Made by a program: the position numbers and the translations under genes
Part shown: piece by piece, positions 9,509 to 19,306 of the stretch
How positions within the stretch are numbered: the first letter of the stretch is position 1
How the letters are laid out: every line of letters begins with the position of its first letter
DNA from: Halalkalibacter krulwichiae
GTDB taxonomy: Bacteria > Bacillota > Bacilli > Bacillales > Bacillaceae_D
DNA length: 64,000 nt
NCBI RefSeq assembly: GCF_002109385.1
Contig: NZ_CP020814.1
Coordinates: forward strand, 498,001 to 562,000
Direction of reading: 5' to 3'
Notes under the pieces: generated by a model
Seen by the model: the letters and a program-made list of their open reading frames with translations, nothing else
Databases searched by the model: none
Told to the model about the DNA's origin: nothing

Positions 9509-10200
9509 TGTTAGATGTTCAAAATCTTCATTCATATTATGGAGAGAGTCATATTTTGCATGATGTTTCATTGCAAGTTAAGAAAGGCTCAGTTTCCGTA
9601 TTGTTAGGGCGTAATGGAATGGGGAAAACAACGACTCTTCATTCAATTATGGGAATGGTTCCCCCAAAAAAAGGTAAAGTTGTTATCAATGGTCGAGAAA
9701 TTCAAGGGCAGCCTAGTTATCAAGTTTCAAAGGCTGGCATTGGACTTGTGCCGCAAGGGAGAAGAATCTTCCCTAACCTGACCGTTAAAGAAAATTTATT
9801 AACGACATATCGACCGGTGAAAGACGGATGGAATTTGACTAAGATTTATGATATGTTTCCAAGATTAAAAGAACGAGAGACTTCTATGGGTGGAAACTTA
9901 AGTGGCGGAGAACAGCAAATGCTTTCAATTGGAAGAGCATTAATGACCAATCCGGAGTTATTATTACTCGATGAACCATCTGAAGGGTTGTCACCTTTGA
10001 TGGTTAGGGAAGTAATTAAAATTATTAAAACGTTAAAAGAAGATGGTTTATCAATGTTATTGGTAGAGCAAAATCTATCGATGGCATCAGATTTAGCTGA
10101 CCATGTGTACATTTTAAACAAGGGAAGCGTCGTGTTCGACGGATCATCTGATGAATTTGATGTTGAGGTACGAAATAAGTTCTTATCTTTAAGCTCGTAA
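9508..10200 (+). CDS. livF: ABC transporter ATP-binding protein (LivF family)
   Basis: The 230-residue ATPase has Walker A GRNGMGKTT, signature LSGGEQQML, Walker B LLLLDEPSEGL and the switch region LVEQNLSMA, typical of LivF. It overlaps livG by one base (TAATG) and is the last gene of the operon. The next 250 bases contain a hairpin-rich region and no further gene before benE copy 2. Confidence 0.87.
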   Translation: MLDVQNLHSYYGESHILHDVSLQVKKGSVSVLLGRNGMGKTTTLHSIMGMVPPKKGKVVINGREIQGQPSYQVSKAGIGLVPQGRRIFPNLTVKENLLTTYRPVKDGWNLTKIYDMFPRLKERETSMGGNLSGGEQQMLSIGRALMTNPELLLLDEPSEGLSPLMVREVIKIIKTLKEDGLSMLLVEQNLSMASDLADHVYILNKGSVVFDGSSDEFDVEVRNKFLSLSS

Positions 10201-10287
10201 CTTGAAGGTGACGACTTAAAAGTTTGCTTGATCTATTTTCAGACACAGCCGAAGCAATGACTATTATCGCTAGCTACACTTTTAAAA

Positions 10288-10315
10288 GCCTTAAGAGGAG
10301 CGATTCTCTTAAGGC
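10288..10315. terminator. intergenic hairpin after the Liv operon, possible terminator
   Basis: GCCTTAAGAG (10288-10297) and CTCTTAAGGC (10306-10315) form a 10-bp stem with an 8-base loop. Flanking bases (CTACAC before, GTGTAG after; GCAATG before, CATTGC after) extend it into a larger foldback. There is no T run, so it may be an RNA-stabilising or processing structure and not a classical terminator. Confidence 0.45.
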
Positions 10316-10452
10316 GTGTAGCGAGCCATTGCCATGTTGAGTCGGATTTATGAGACAGTCCTTTATAAGCTTATACAAAAAAGAAAACTAAGCTAAAGGA
10401 AGAGAGAGTACATACACGGGGGTTTTTTAATCAGTCAAAAGAGGTGTTAATG

Positions 10453-11715
10453 ATGAAGATTGAAAAAGGTGTAGGTTACAAGAACGTTATTTCCGATTTA
10501 AGGCAAGATATCAATTCTAGAAATGTTGCATCAGGATTAGTGGCAGGCATCTTCGGACTGAGTGTCGGTCTGGTCTTTATCAGTGCTGGTACAGTTGCTG
10601 GACTTGGTACGGGCTTGATCATGATGTGGATTACGAGTTTCTACTTAATTAATGGGTTATTCGGGATCTTAGTGCCGGCGTATTATCGTCAACCTTTAGC
10701 GATGGCTAATTCCATCCCGGGTGCACTGTTATTTACGGCAGCGATTCCCATGGTTGGGCTTGGACCTGTACTTGGAGCAACGTTGATTGCGGGCCTTATT
10801 TCCCTACTTGTAGGTTTCTCAGGAGCGATGGGAAAGGTAATGCGCTTTACGCCTACACCAATTGTGATGGGAATGATTGCTGGGGTTCTATTAAATTTTG
10901 GTCTTAATATGGTTCGCCCTTTGGAAAGTGCGTTGTTACCAACGATCTTAATGATTGGAACTTTCTTAGTTCTTACAAAACTAGCACCTAAATTTCCTGC
11001 GGTGTTAGGTTCATTAGCTGTTGGTATTATCTATCTACTCATAAGCGGGATCAATTTTTCTGGAATTGAATTTGTTGTAGATTATCCTCGATTTGTTATG
11101 CCGGAGTTTACATTGGAAGCATTTTTAGCATATGGTCTTCCGTTAGCAATTATTTTAGTAGGAATGGAAACACCTGTAGGCGTAAGTATGTTGAAATCTG
11201 CAGGCTATAAACGAATCCCAACAAACGGTATTACTGCTGTTAATGGATTTGCTACGATGATTTCATCTTTTTTCCACCTTCACAGTACATGTATTGCTGG
11301 ACCCATGACGGCTATATGTTCATCACCTGATTCGGGGAAACGAGAAGGAAGATGGGTAGCGGCGGTTATTGTAGGTGTCATCTTTACGGTAAGTGCACCG
11401 TTTTATGGTGGTATCGTCAATCTGTTTGAAGTTTTACCTGGATTTTTTATTGCAATTATTGCGGGATTAGCCCTTGTAAAGGTGTTAATTTCAGCTATGA
11501 GTGAATCTTTTGGAAGTACTCATCGATTAGGAGCTATTTTTGCATTTTTAGTTGCCTCTTCCGGCATTCAGATCTTTTCCATAGGAGCTGCCTTTTGGGC
11601 ATTGGTAGTCGGGATTGTTGTTTCCTTAGTAGTAGAGACGAAGGACTTTAAATTTGGACAACAGGAAGAGGACTATGAGGAAAGTGAATTAGAGTTAAAA
11701 TCTAAAGGGGCATAA
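10453..11715 (+). CDS. benE: BenE-family benzoate transporter, intact copy
   Basis: The 420-residue protein has about 12 membrane segments and the family motifs YYRQPLAMANSIPGALLFTA and CIAGPMTAI. It is the intact paralog of the broken gene at 3079. BenE proteins are proton-coupled benzoate importers of the inner membrane; a related aromatic carboxylate is also possible. I place the start at ATG 10453 because AGAGG (10440-10444) is 8 bases away; the in-frame ATG at 10450 is also possible. It is followed by a bidirectional terminator shared with ferredoxin, so it is probably monocistronic. Confidence 0.85.
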   Translation: MKIEKGVGYKNVISDLRQDINSRNVASGLVAGIFGLSVGLVFISAGTVAGLGTGLIMMWITSFYLINGLFGILVPAYYRQPLAMANSIPGALLFTAAIPMVGLGPVLGATLIAGLISLLVGFSGAMGKVMRFTPTPIVMGMIAGVLLNFGLNMVRPLESALLPTILMIGTFLVLTKLAPKFPAVLGSLAVGIIYLLISGINFSGIEFVVDYPRFVMPEFTLEAFLAYGLPLAIILVGMETPVGVSMLKSAGYKRIPTNGITAVNGFATMISSFFHLHSTCIAGPMTAICSSPDSGKREGRWVAAVIVGVIFTVSAPFYGGIVNLFEVLPGFFIAIIAGLALVKVLISAMSESFGSTHRLGAIFAFLVASSGIQIFSIGAAFWALVVGIVVSLVVETKDFKFGQQEEDYEESELELKSKGA

Positions 11716-11736
11716 TTGTTAACTTAATTAAAAGGC

Positions 11737-11769
11737 AAAAAGCAAGCAACCATTAGGTGCTTGCTTTTT
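11737..11769. terminator. bidirectional terminator between benE and ferredoxin
   Basis: AAAAAGCAAGCA (11737-11748) and TGCTTGCTTTTT (11758-11769) form a 12-bp stem with A and T runs on opposite sides, suiting both convergent genes. Confidence 0.85.
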
Positions 11770-11784
11770 GTTGTTAGCGCTTTC

Positions 11785-12045
<261 letters not shown>

Positions 12046-12052
12046 TTAAAAT

Positions 12053-13045
12053 TTATGCGAAAACACTCGTGCTGTGAAGCGGTTGAACTTTTGCTTTTGG
12101 ATCTATAAAAGCTTTTGCGTTGTTAATTGCCGTTGGTGCTTCTCCGAATCCTGTAGCAATAAGCTTTACTTTACCGTCATACGTACAAACATCTCCTGCA
12201 GCATAGACCCCAGGGATATTTGTTTCCATTTTGGAATTTACGACAATTGAATTCTTTTCAATATTCAATCCCCAATTTTTCATTGGACCTAATGATGATA
12301 AGAAACCGTAGTTAATGATGACATCATCGACTTCAATGGTTTCTAATGATTTCTCTTTTGTATGCTCAAGGGTTACAGAAGTAATTCGACCGCTATTTTC
12401 ATTTAACTGAATGGGCACATATGGAGTTTTGATTTGAACCTTGCTAGCCATTAGATTTGTAACACTTGATTCATGTGCGCGGAATTTATCCCGCCGATGA
12501 ACAAGAGAAACTTCGTTGGCAATTGGTTCAAGCATCAGAGACCAATCAACTGCTGAGTCTCCACCACCACAAACAAGGACATTCTTTCCTCTGAATTTTT
12601 CCAGATCATCAATGAAATAATGAAGATTTGTTGTTTCGAATTTTTCGGCATCTTCTAATTCAATCTTACGTGGCTTAAAGGCTCCGTTCCCAGCGGTTAA
12701 AATGACGGTTTTAGTTAAGTGTTCTTCTTTGTTAGTTGTTAATCGAATTAAACCGTCTTCTAATACTTCCAAGTTTTCAACCATTTGTTCTAAACAAATA
12801 GTAGGGTTAAATTGTGAAGCTTGCTCTTTAAGGTTATCAACTAGTTCTTGAGCGCGTACTTTGGGGAATCCGGCAATATCATAAATGTATTTCTCTGGAT
12901 AAAGTGCAGCTAACTGTCCGCCTAATTGAGGTAAACTTTCGATAATTTTCACAGAGGAGTTACGCATACCAGCGTAAAAGGCAGCAAATAAACCAGTAGG
13001 TCCACCTCCAATGATCGTTATTTCATGTATGTCGTTATTCGCCAT
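12053..13045 (-). CDS. thioredoxin-reductase-like ferredoxin-NADP+ reductase
   Basis: The 330-residue flavoprotein has the FAD-binding [16 protein letters not shown] near the N-terminus, the NADPH-binding [11 protein letters not shown] mid-protein, and [19 protein letters not shown] near the C-terminus. The redox CxxC of thioredoxin reductase is absent, and the overall layout is that of the YumC-type ferredoxin reductase of Bacillus. It heads the unit with ferredoxin and is divergent from the BoxC-like gene at 13427, sharing a 381-base control region. It probably passes electrons from NADPH to the ferredoxin. Confidence 0.85.
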   Translation of the reverse strand: MANNDIHEITIIGGGPTGLFAAFYAGMRNSSVKIIESLPQLGGQLAALYPEKYIYDIAGFPKVRAQELVDNLKEQASQFNPTICLEQMVENLEVLEDGLIRLTTNKEEHLTKTVILTAGNGAFKPRKIELEDAEKFETTNLHYFIDDLEKFRGKNVLVCGGGDSAVDWSLMLEPIANEVSLVHRRDKFRAHESSVTNLMASKVQIKTPYVPIQLNENSGRITSVTLEHTKEKSLETIEVDDVIINYGFLSSLGPMKNWGLNIEKNSIVVNSKMETNIPGVYAAGDVCTYDGKVKLIATGFGEAPTAINNAKAFIDPKAKVQPLHSTSVFA

Positions 13046-13426
13046 ATAAAAACCTCCTAGTTTCTAACTACTTTATTACGTTTCTTTAACTATCGTTAAT
13101 AATTAGTAATATAGAATATTCTTAAAAATCTGTCAAGGAGTTTTGAAAAGATTGCTTCTTTTATTTTGAAATCATTTTTTGGGAGAAAGATAAAGAAGCT
13201 ATATAAGAAGAAAAACGGGTATCTTTAAATTAATTATGTATTTTTTACGTTCGTCATAAAATTAAGAATAAAAGAGTATTATTGAGGTATTTAAAGATAT
13301 ATAGGAGTTTTATCGATAAAACAAAGGTATTTTGCCTTTTGCTAATAATGCGAACATTATGTATATTATGAATTAGTTACGAAAGAAACAAATCCATAAA
13401 GTGAAAATTCGAGGAGGTTTTTTACA
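13046..13426. promoter_or_regulatory. divergent control region of the reductase and BoxC-like genes
   Basis: This AT-rich 381-base gap has no gene. For the rightward gene, TTGCTA (13339-13344), 17 bases, then TATATT (13362-13367) form a good sigma-A promoter, and GGAGG stands just before the ATG. ACGTTCGTCA at 13247-13256 shares the 9-base core CGTTCGTCA with the region upstream of paaA (21224-21232). PaaX or another island regulator could bind it, but that is untested. Confidence 0.5.
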
Positions 13427-14224
13427 ATGTCAACAACATTATCAGGTACGAAAACGCTTACAGTTAAGAAAGCTAACGGGGTTGCTGAAGTACACATTCA
13501 CGTAAATAAAACAAATTCATATGATCTTGAGTACTACAAAGAGTTGAACGCTGCAATAGATGATATCCGCTTTGATAGCAGCATTAAAGTAGCTGTGCTA
13601 ATGAGTGATATGCCAAAGTTCTTCTCAGCGGGTGCAAACATTAACTTCCTTAAAGCTTCTGAGCCGCGTTTTAAGACTCAGTTCTGCCTATTCTGTAACG
13701 AAACATTAGATAAAATCGCTCGTTCTCCACAAGTGTGGATCGCATGTCTTGAAGGACATACAGTAGGTGGCGGTTTAGAAATGGCTCTTGCTTGTGACTT
13801 ACGTTTCATGGGTGATGCAGCTGGTAAAATTGGTCTTCCAGAAATTACACTAGGTGTATTGGCTGGTACTGGTGGTACACAACGTCTAGCTCGCCAAGTA
13901 GGTCACTCTAAAGCATTAGACTTAAACTTAACAGGTGAAACACTTTCTCCACAAGAAGCATTAGACATTCAATTAGTAGATCGTGTCTTCCCTCAAGAAG
14001 AAACAAGAGCAAAAACATTAGAGTATGCTGAAAAGATTGCAAACAGTGCTACATATGCAGCATCTAATATTAAGTTATCAATCATGAATGGTAAGGAAAT
14101 GCCTTTAAATGTTGCGATTCGTTATGAAGGTGAACTACAAAACCTATTATTCCGTTCGAATGATGCACAAGAAGGGTTAAGCGCATTTATTGAAAAACGT
14201 CCAGCAGATTGGTCTGGTCAGTAA
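13427..14224 (+). CDS. BoxC-like enoyl-CoA hydratase/isomerase family protein, copy 1
   Basis: This 265-residue single crotonase domain has oxyanion-hole motifs KFFSAGANI and EGHTVGGGLEMALACD, and the catalytic Glu in GLPEITLG. The second Glu of true enoyl-CoA hydratases is Asp here (KALDLNLTG), so it is probably not a simple hydratase. NSYDL, AGANI and FCLFCNET recall the N-terminal half of BoxC, the 2,3-epoxybenzoyl-CoA dihydrolase, from memory of that family. Ring opening in benzoyl-CoA breakdown is therefore a candidate role. A second copy at 28035 is identical in protein from about residue 53 to the end. It has its own promoter and a perfect 16-bp terminator, which suggests strong, separate expression. 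Confidence 0.8.
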   Translation: MSTTLSGTKTLTVKKANGVAEVHIHVNKTNSYDLEYYKELNAAIDDIRFDSSIKVAVLMSDMPKFFSAGANINFLKASEPRFKTQFCLFCNETLDKIARSPQVWIACLEGHTVGGGLEMALACDLRFMGDAAGKIGLPEITLGVLAGTGGTQRLARQVGHSKALDLNLTGETLSPQEALDIQLVDRVFPQEETRAKTLEYAEKIANSATYAASNIKLSIMNGKEMPLNVAIRYEGELQNLLFRSNDAQEGLSAFIEKRPADWSGQ

Positions 14225-14233
14225 TTAGGGACT

Positions 14234-14271
14234 AAAATGGCGATATCGGGTTTTTCCGATATCGCCATTTT
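14234..14271 (+). terminator. strong hairpin after BoxC-like copy 1
   Basis: AAAATGGCGATATCGG and its exact complement form a 16-bp stem with a 6-base loop (GTTTTT), 10 bases after the stop codon. There is little T run after it, so it may terminate partly or protect the mRNA end. Confidence 0.7.
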
Positions 14272-14312
14272 GAACAGTGTGACAATTTCTCGAAGATTGG
14301 ATGTGATGGTAC

Positions 14313-15226
14313 GTGAGAGATAAAGTACAAACGTTACAAGAGGCAATTGAAACACATATTCAAAGTGGTGATTCGGTTGTTTTAGGGGCTTGCTTAGAGC
14401 CGATGATTCCATTTGCGGCTGCTCATGAAATCATTCGACAAGAAAAGAAAGATTTAAATGTGATTGCACCAATATCAGATATATTGTTTGACATGTTAAT
14501 TGGTGTAGGAAGCGTGAAAAAGGTAACGGCAGCTTGGGCAGGTAATGTGAGTGCGGGCCTTGGCCATAACTACCGTCGTTCAGTTGAAAAAGCAATACCA
14601 CATAAAGTGAAGATTGAAGATCATAGCAACTTCTCACTAGGACTTGCGTTGTTGGGAGGAGCGATGGGAGTTCCTTATTTGCCAACAAAGTCATTGTTAG
14701 GAACAGGCCTTGTAAAAAGTAACCCTAAGTTAAAAGTTGAAGAGTATGAAGGAGAAAAATTGGTACACGTTCCTTCATTAAATCCGGATGTTGCAGTCCT
14801 AGGTGTTCAAAGAGCTGACAAAGATGGAAATGCACATCTCTGGGGAATATTGGAGTTGCGCAAGATGCCGCTCTTGCTAGTAAGAAAGTTATTTTACTTG
14901 CAGAAGAGATCGTTGACAAAGAGGTAATTGAAAGCGATCCCAACCGAGTGTTAGTCCCTGGCTTTAAAGTGACATCAGTTGTTCACTGTCCAGCTTACTG
15001 CCATCCATCACCGATGCAAGGGTTGTATGGACGTGATCATCAGTTTTTCCATGAGTATCATACAGCGACGAAAACGAGAGAAGGTTTTATAGATTGGATT
15101 GACAAGTATGTAAAGGGTGTTGATACACATGAACAGTATTTACATCTAGTTGGAAATACTCGGTTGGAAGCATTAAAAGTAAAAAGTGAGCGTCTTGCTT
15201 CGCCTGTGAATTATGCCTCTGAATAG
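14313..15226 (+). pseudogene. glutaconate-type CoA-transferase subunit A (frameshifted)
   Basis: With one added G in the GG at 14852-14853 the frame reads HLWGILGVAQDAALASKKVI and continues to 15226, giving about 305 residues. This is a complete alpha subunit of the glutaconate/CatI/IpdA family of class I CoA-transferases. As written, the frame runs off at 14927 in an unrelated tail. The GTG at 14313 is the first usable start after an in-frame stop; its ribosome site is weak. The beta subunit follows 18 bases later. These enzymes move CoA between acids, or in IpdAB-like members hydrolyse cyclic ketones. The exact substrate here is unknown. Confidence 0.75.
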
Positions 15227-15244
15227 CTGAAAGGAGTGGTGACT

Positions 15245-16017
15245 TTGACTTATACGACTGAAGAATTAATGGTAGTAGCTGCGGCTCGGGAAATACAAGA
15301 TCATGAAGTAGTGTTTGTAGGTATGCGTTTGCCAATGTTAGCTTTTGCCGTGGCGAAGAAATTGCATGCTCCCAATGCCGTGGGATTTTATGAGTGCGGG
15401 ATTGTTCGAGATTTTCCTTCTGAGACACTTCTTTACACGATGGGGATACGCCTAATGTAATCGGAGCTCAGTGGTGTACTACAACGAACCATTTAATGTA
15501 TTTGATGCAGCAAGGGCACGTGAATTGTGGATTCATTGGTGGAGCAGAAATTGATAAATACGGGAATGTCAACACGTCATACATCGGTGATCATCAAGAT
15601 CCGGTTATCAAATTACCTGGTAGTGGTGGGGCGGCAGATATTGCCTCGCTTTCTCAAAGATTGCTCGTAATCATGAATCATGAAAAGCGGAGATTCAAAG
15701 AGAAGGTTGATTACATTACTTCTCCTGGCTATGGCGATGGTGGAAATTGGCGTGAAGAAGAAGGGTTGCCTCGAGGAGGAATTGGTGCACTTATTACTAC
15801 ACTTGGTGTTATGAAGCCAAATCCAAGTAGGAATGAACTAGAGTTATTATCCATTCATCCTGGAGTTACACTTGATCAAGTAAAGGAAAATACAGGTTGG
15901 AATTTATTAGTCTCAGAACAGCTACAAGAAACTGTTGCTCCTTCAAAGGAGGAATTAGAGGTTATTCGTTCAATTGACCCGGAAGGATTTTGGACAGGGA
16001 AGAAAAAGGAGGAATAA
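15245..16017 (+). pseudogene. glutaconate-type CoA-transferase subunit B (frameshifted)
   Basis: Adding one G to the run at 15442-15445 gives TMGDTPNVIGAQWCTTTNH and joins two open stretches into a normal beta subunit of about 258 residues. FYECGIV near residue 59 may hold the catalytic Glu used by class I CoA-transferases, and CGFIGGAEIDKYGNVN is a strong family motif. The TTG at 15245 is chosen because AAGGAG lies 8 bases before it; the in-frame GTGs at 15236 and 15239 are too close. It works with the subunit just upstream, which is also broken by a single missing G. Confidence 0.75.
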
Positions 16018-16019
16018 CA

Positions 16020-16468
16020 TTGAGGTCGAATACGATTGAAGTATTGGTCAATTGGGAGATACCGATAAAGCGGGAATTGTTTATTATCCTAATTACTTTA
16101 AATGGTTTGACATTGCGGGCCACCAATTTTTCCGTAGTTGTGATTTAGCGCCGAGTAAATTGGAGGCTGAAAGGCAAATCATTGTACCCTTACTCGATGC
16201 TAGGTGCAGTTTTGAGAAGCCGCTTTTATATGATGATGTTATTACAATTCAAACAACTGTTGAAGAAATTAACAATAAGACAATTAAACTAAGACATGAA
16301 GTTTATAATGGTGACGTTCGAACAGGACACGGTTATGAGCTTAGAGGGTGGGTAAATCAAACAGCTGATCAAATTAAAGCGGTTCCAATACCAGCTGATG
16401 TGATCGCTATTTTAAATGAAGATATTCAGTCTGACCAAAGACAGAGCAGAACACCGTTTAATGCATAA
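16020..16468 (+). pseudogene. 4-hydroxybenzoyl-CoA thioesterase family (hotdog) protein, frameshifted near the start
   Basis: AAGGAGG at 16006-16012 and TTG at 16020 give an excellent start, but the frame breaks after 12 codons. One extra G in the run at 16054-16056 restores VNWGDTDKAGIVYYPNYFKW, the typical opening of a 4HBT/YbgC thioesterase with its catalytic Asp. The corrected protein has about 149 residues. It likely hydrolyses aromatic or acyl-CoA thioesters to free trapped CoA. It follows the CoA-transferase pair (2 bases after the stop) in the same operon. Confidence 0.75.
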
Positions 16469-16542
16469 TTGATAACGATCCTCTATAATATAGATGTCTC
16501 TTATAAACAAAAAAATCAATGACTAATGGACGGTGAGCAATT

Positions 16543-17421
16543 TTGAAGCCAAGATCTTTAATGTTTACGTTATATGGAGAGTACATTCAATATTATGGAG
16601 GAGAAGTTTGGGTTGGTAGTTTAATTCAATTAATGGATAAATTCGGTGTATCTGAATCTTCTGTACGTGGTGCCATTTTTAGAATGGTTCAAAAAAATTT
16701 ATTAAAGGTTAGAAAAATAGGAAATAAAAGTTTTTATTCGTTAACGGAGTTAGGCAAAAGAAGAATTGAGGATGGAGTGAAGCGGGTTTATACAACTCAG
16801 AGTCAATCATGGGATGGCCTTTGGAGAATCCTTACATACTCTTTTCCGGAAGAAAAGAGAGAGCTTCGAAACATTATCAGAAAAGAATTAAATTGGACTG
16901 GGTTTGGAGTGATTTCAAATAGTACGTGGGTAAGCCCGAATTCATTAGAAGAACAAATTATGGAAATGATTGAAACTTATAAGATTGAAGATCATATCTT
17001 TTTATTTAGTGCGGCTTCTATTGTCTCTCACGATAATGAAAGCATTATCAATAAGGGGTGGGATTTACAAGCGATCTCAGATGAATACGATGTGTTCATT
17101 AAACAATTCACACCGAAATTCGAAGAGTTGCGTGAAAAAGCATTAAACAATCTTTTGTCAGATGATGAGTGTTTTATTGAACGAACAAATCTTGTTCACC
17201 AATATCGAAAGTTTCTGTTCCAAGATCCTGGATTTCCTCGTGATTTATTGCCAGCGCAGTGGTCAGGAACAAAGGCAAGAGAGTTGTTCTGGAATATTCA
17301 TCAACTAATATCAATTCCGGCTGTTCGTTTTTTTGAATCTCAATATGAGCCAGCGCCAGATCGTGAAATAGAGGCAAGGCGTGATAAAGCAATTAATCCG
17401 TTTAGGGAGATATATGTGTAA
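16543..17421 (+). CDS. paaX: PaaX-family transcriptional repressor
   Basis: The 292-residue protein opens with a winged helix (SLMFTLYGEYIQYYGGEVWV, then VSESSVRGAIFRMVQKNLL) followed by the PaaX core (WDGLWRILTYSFPEEKRELR) and the PaaX C-terminal domain. PaaX proteins repress phenylacetate genes and release DNA on binding phenylacetyl-CoA. Here the only aromatic ligase is benzoate-type, so benzoyl-CoA or an epoxide intermediate may be the signal. The start is TTG 16543. It is read in the same direction as the catabolic genes and probably controls the paaA promoter region at 21222-21281. Confidence 0.88.
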   Translation: MKPRSLMFTLYGEYIQYYGGEVWVGSLIQLMDKFGVSESSVRGAIFRMVQKNLLKVRKIGNKSFYSLTELGKRRIEDGVKRVYTTQSQSWDGLWRILTYSFPEEKRELRNIIRKELNWTGFGVISNSTWVSPNSLEEQIMEMIETYKIEDHIFLFSAASIVSHDNESIINKGWDLQAISDEYDVFIKQFTPKFEELREKALNNLLSDDECFIERTNLVHQYRKFLFQDPGFPRDLLPAQWSGTKARELFWNIHQLISIPAVRFFESQYEPAPDREIEARRDKAINPFREIYV

Positions 17422-17522
17422 ACTTCCTTTACGTTGAATTTTTGTCTTTTATGGTTTCACGTGAATCATTGCCGCCTATTCTTTTTAACTCTTTTCAAAT
17501 TTAAACAAATTGAGGGATGAAG

Positions 17523-18299
17523 ATGAAAAAAGTTGAATTAGAAATAAGCAATCACTTAGCGTTTATCACCATTAATCGTCCTGACCAATTAAACTGTTTT
17601 GACTACGAAACATTGGTTCAACTAGAAGGAATAGTTGAGGAAATTAAATTAGATAAAGACGTTCGAGCTGTGTTAATAACAGGTGCGGGAGATAAAGCAT
17701 TCAGTGCAGGGGCTGACTTGAAAGAAAGACGAACATTAGGCGAAAAAGAAGTGCGAAGAAATGTTAGCAAAATCCGTGATGTATTTACAATGATTGAAGA
17801 ATTGCCGCAACCCACAATTGCTGCCATTAATGGGTATGCACTTGGAGGCGGGTTTGAACTTGCACTAGTATGTGATTTTCGTTATGCCGTAAGCGACGCC
17901 AAAATGGGGTTAACCGAGGTTAGTTGGGCCATTATCCCTGGAGCTGGTGGAACACAACGGTTAAGTCGTCTCATTGGAACATCTCGTGCGAAAGAATTAA
18001 TTTTAACGGCAAGAAAAATTGATGCGAAGCAAGCGTACGATTTAGGCATATTAAACCGAGTCGTTGACAAAGAAGACTTAATTAGCAGTGCAGTCGAGCT
18101 AGCTGAAGAAATTATGAAAAACGGACCGTTAGCCGTAACACAAGCTAAATATGCGATCAATTATGGAAGTAATGTCGATGTGAAGACAGGCCTTGCAATT
18201 GAATCCAAAGCTTATGAAGTTATTATTCCGACAAAAGATAGAGTCGAAGCATTAGAGGCTTTTAAGGAAAAACGTCCTGCTAATTTTAAAGGGGAGTAA
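17523..18299 (+). CDS. enoyl-CoA hydratase (PaaF-like crotonase)
   Basis: This 258-residue crotonase keeps both catalytic glutamates: one in GLTEVSWAIIPGAGGTQRL and one in AKELILTARKI. It also keeps the oxyanion motifs AFSAGADLKER and NGYALGGGFELAL. It should add water to a 2-enoyl-CoA, in this setting 2,3-dehydroadipyl-CoA, on the way to 3-hydroxyadipyl-CoA. I prefer ATG 17523 since GAGGG at 17512-17516 directly abuts the in-frame ATG 17517. It leads a run of four closely spaced genes to 21066. Confidence 0.8.
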   Translation: MKKVELEISNHLAFITINRPDQLNCFDYETLVQLEGIVEEIKLDKDVRAVLITGAGDKAFSAGADLKERRTLGEKEVRRNVSKIRDVFTMIEELPQPTIAAINGYALGGGFELALVCDFRYAVSDAKMGLTEVSWAIIPGAGGTQRLSRLIGTSRAKELILTARKIDAKQAYDLGILNRVVDKEDLISSAVELAEEIMKNGPLAVTQAKYAINYGSNVDVKTGLAIESKAYEVIIPTKDRVEALEAFKEKRPANFKGE

Positions 18300-18303
18300 T
18301 CCA

Positions 18304-19287
18304 ATGAGCGACCTTTTTCATAAGAATCGAGTATCTGAGCTGTTTAATATTAAGTATCCAATCATTGAAGGAGGAATGGCGCAAGTTGGAGATGGGCATC
18401 TAGCTGCTGCCATTTCTAATCAAGGAGGGCTTGGTCAAATTGCCATATCAGGTATGAATCCTATAAAGTTTCGGGAAGAACTGGAACTTGCTTTACTAGA
18501 AACCTCTAATCCAATTGGAGTGAATATTCCTATTAGCGGCTTTTTTTCTTACAATGATTATTTTGATGTAATCAAAGAAAAGAAAGATCGGATTACTGCT
18601 GTTAGTTTGTCTTCAGGAGATCCGCGCCCATACATCCCTTTTTTAAAAGAGCTCGGTATAAAGGTTATGGTCGTTGTTGGAACAGTAAAGCATGCGGTGA
18701 ATGCTGAAAAAGCTGGAGCAGATTTAGTTATTTGTGAAGGTTTTGAAGCAGGAGGAAGAAATAGCCCATATGAACTAACGTTATTTAGTTTAATTCCGCA
18801 AGTTTGTAAAGCGGTTTCAATCCCGGTTGTTGCAGCAGGGGGCATTTCAAATGGAGCTGGAGTGCTAGCTGCTTTTGCTCTAGGTGCAGATGGAGTTCAA
18901 ATTGGAACTAGATTTATTGCAACAAAGGAATGTTCAGCTCATGACCATTATAAAAAACTGCTTGTTCAGTCAAAAGATTCAGACACTGTTGTGATAGAAA
19001 GAAGCATTGGCGGTGTTAATCGAGTTGTGAAAAGTGAATATGTTAACCGTGTGTTGCAGCTAGAAAAACAGGTTGAATCGTTTGAACAATTGTTTCCATA
19101 TATAAATGGATACAAAAATAAGCTAGGAGCCATCCAGGGAAACTTAGAAGAAGGTTGGGTGCACGCAGGTCAGTCTGTAGGGTTAATTGATTCAGTGATA
19201 AGTGTAGAAGAGCTGTTTAAAGAAATCGTGCAAGAAGTGAACGAATCCTATCAATCTCTTTTTCAACTAGAACCGTTTATAAATTAA
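18304..19287 (+). CDS. nitronate monooxygenase-like FMN flavoprotein
   Basis: The 327-residue TIM barrel has PIIEGGMAQVGDGHLAAAIS at the start, CEGFEAGGRNSPYEL in the middle, and PVVAAGGISNGAGVLAAFAL with GADGVQIGTRF near the FMN phosphate site. This is the NMO/FabK superfamily. The His usually found in the EAGGH motif is Arg here, so nitronate oxidation by the usual mechanism is doubtful. It starts 4 bases after the hydratase stop. A redox step on a ring-derived CoA thioester is possible, but nothing in the sequence fixes the substrate. Confidence 0.75.
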   Translation: MSDLFHKNRVSELFNIKYPIIEGGMAQVGDGHLAAAISNQGGLGQIAISGMNPIKFREELELALLETSNPIGVNIPISGFFSYNDYFDVIKEKKDRITAVSLSSGDPRPYIPFLKELGIKVMVVVGTVKHAVNAEKAGADLVICEGFEAGGRNSPYELTLFSLIPQVCKAVSIPVVAAGGISNGAGVLAAFALGADGVQIGTRFIATKECSAHDHYKKLLVQSKDSDTVVIERSIGGVNRVVKSEYVNRVLQLEKQVESFEQLFPYINGYKNKLGAIQGNLEEGWVHAGQSVGLIDSVISVEELFKEIVQEVNESYQSLFQLEPFIN

Positions 19288-19306
19288 TGAGAACAGGTGA
19301 TGAGCA

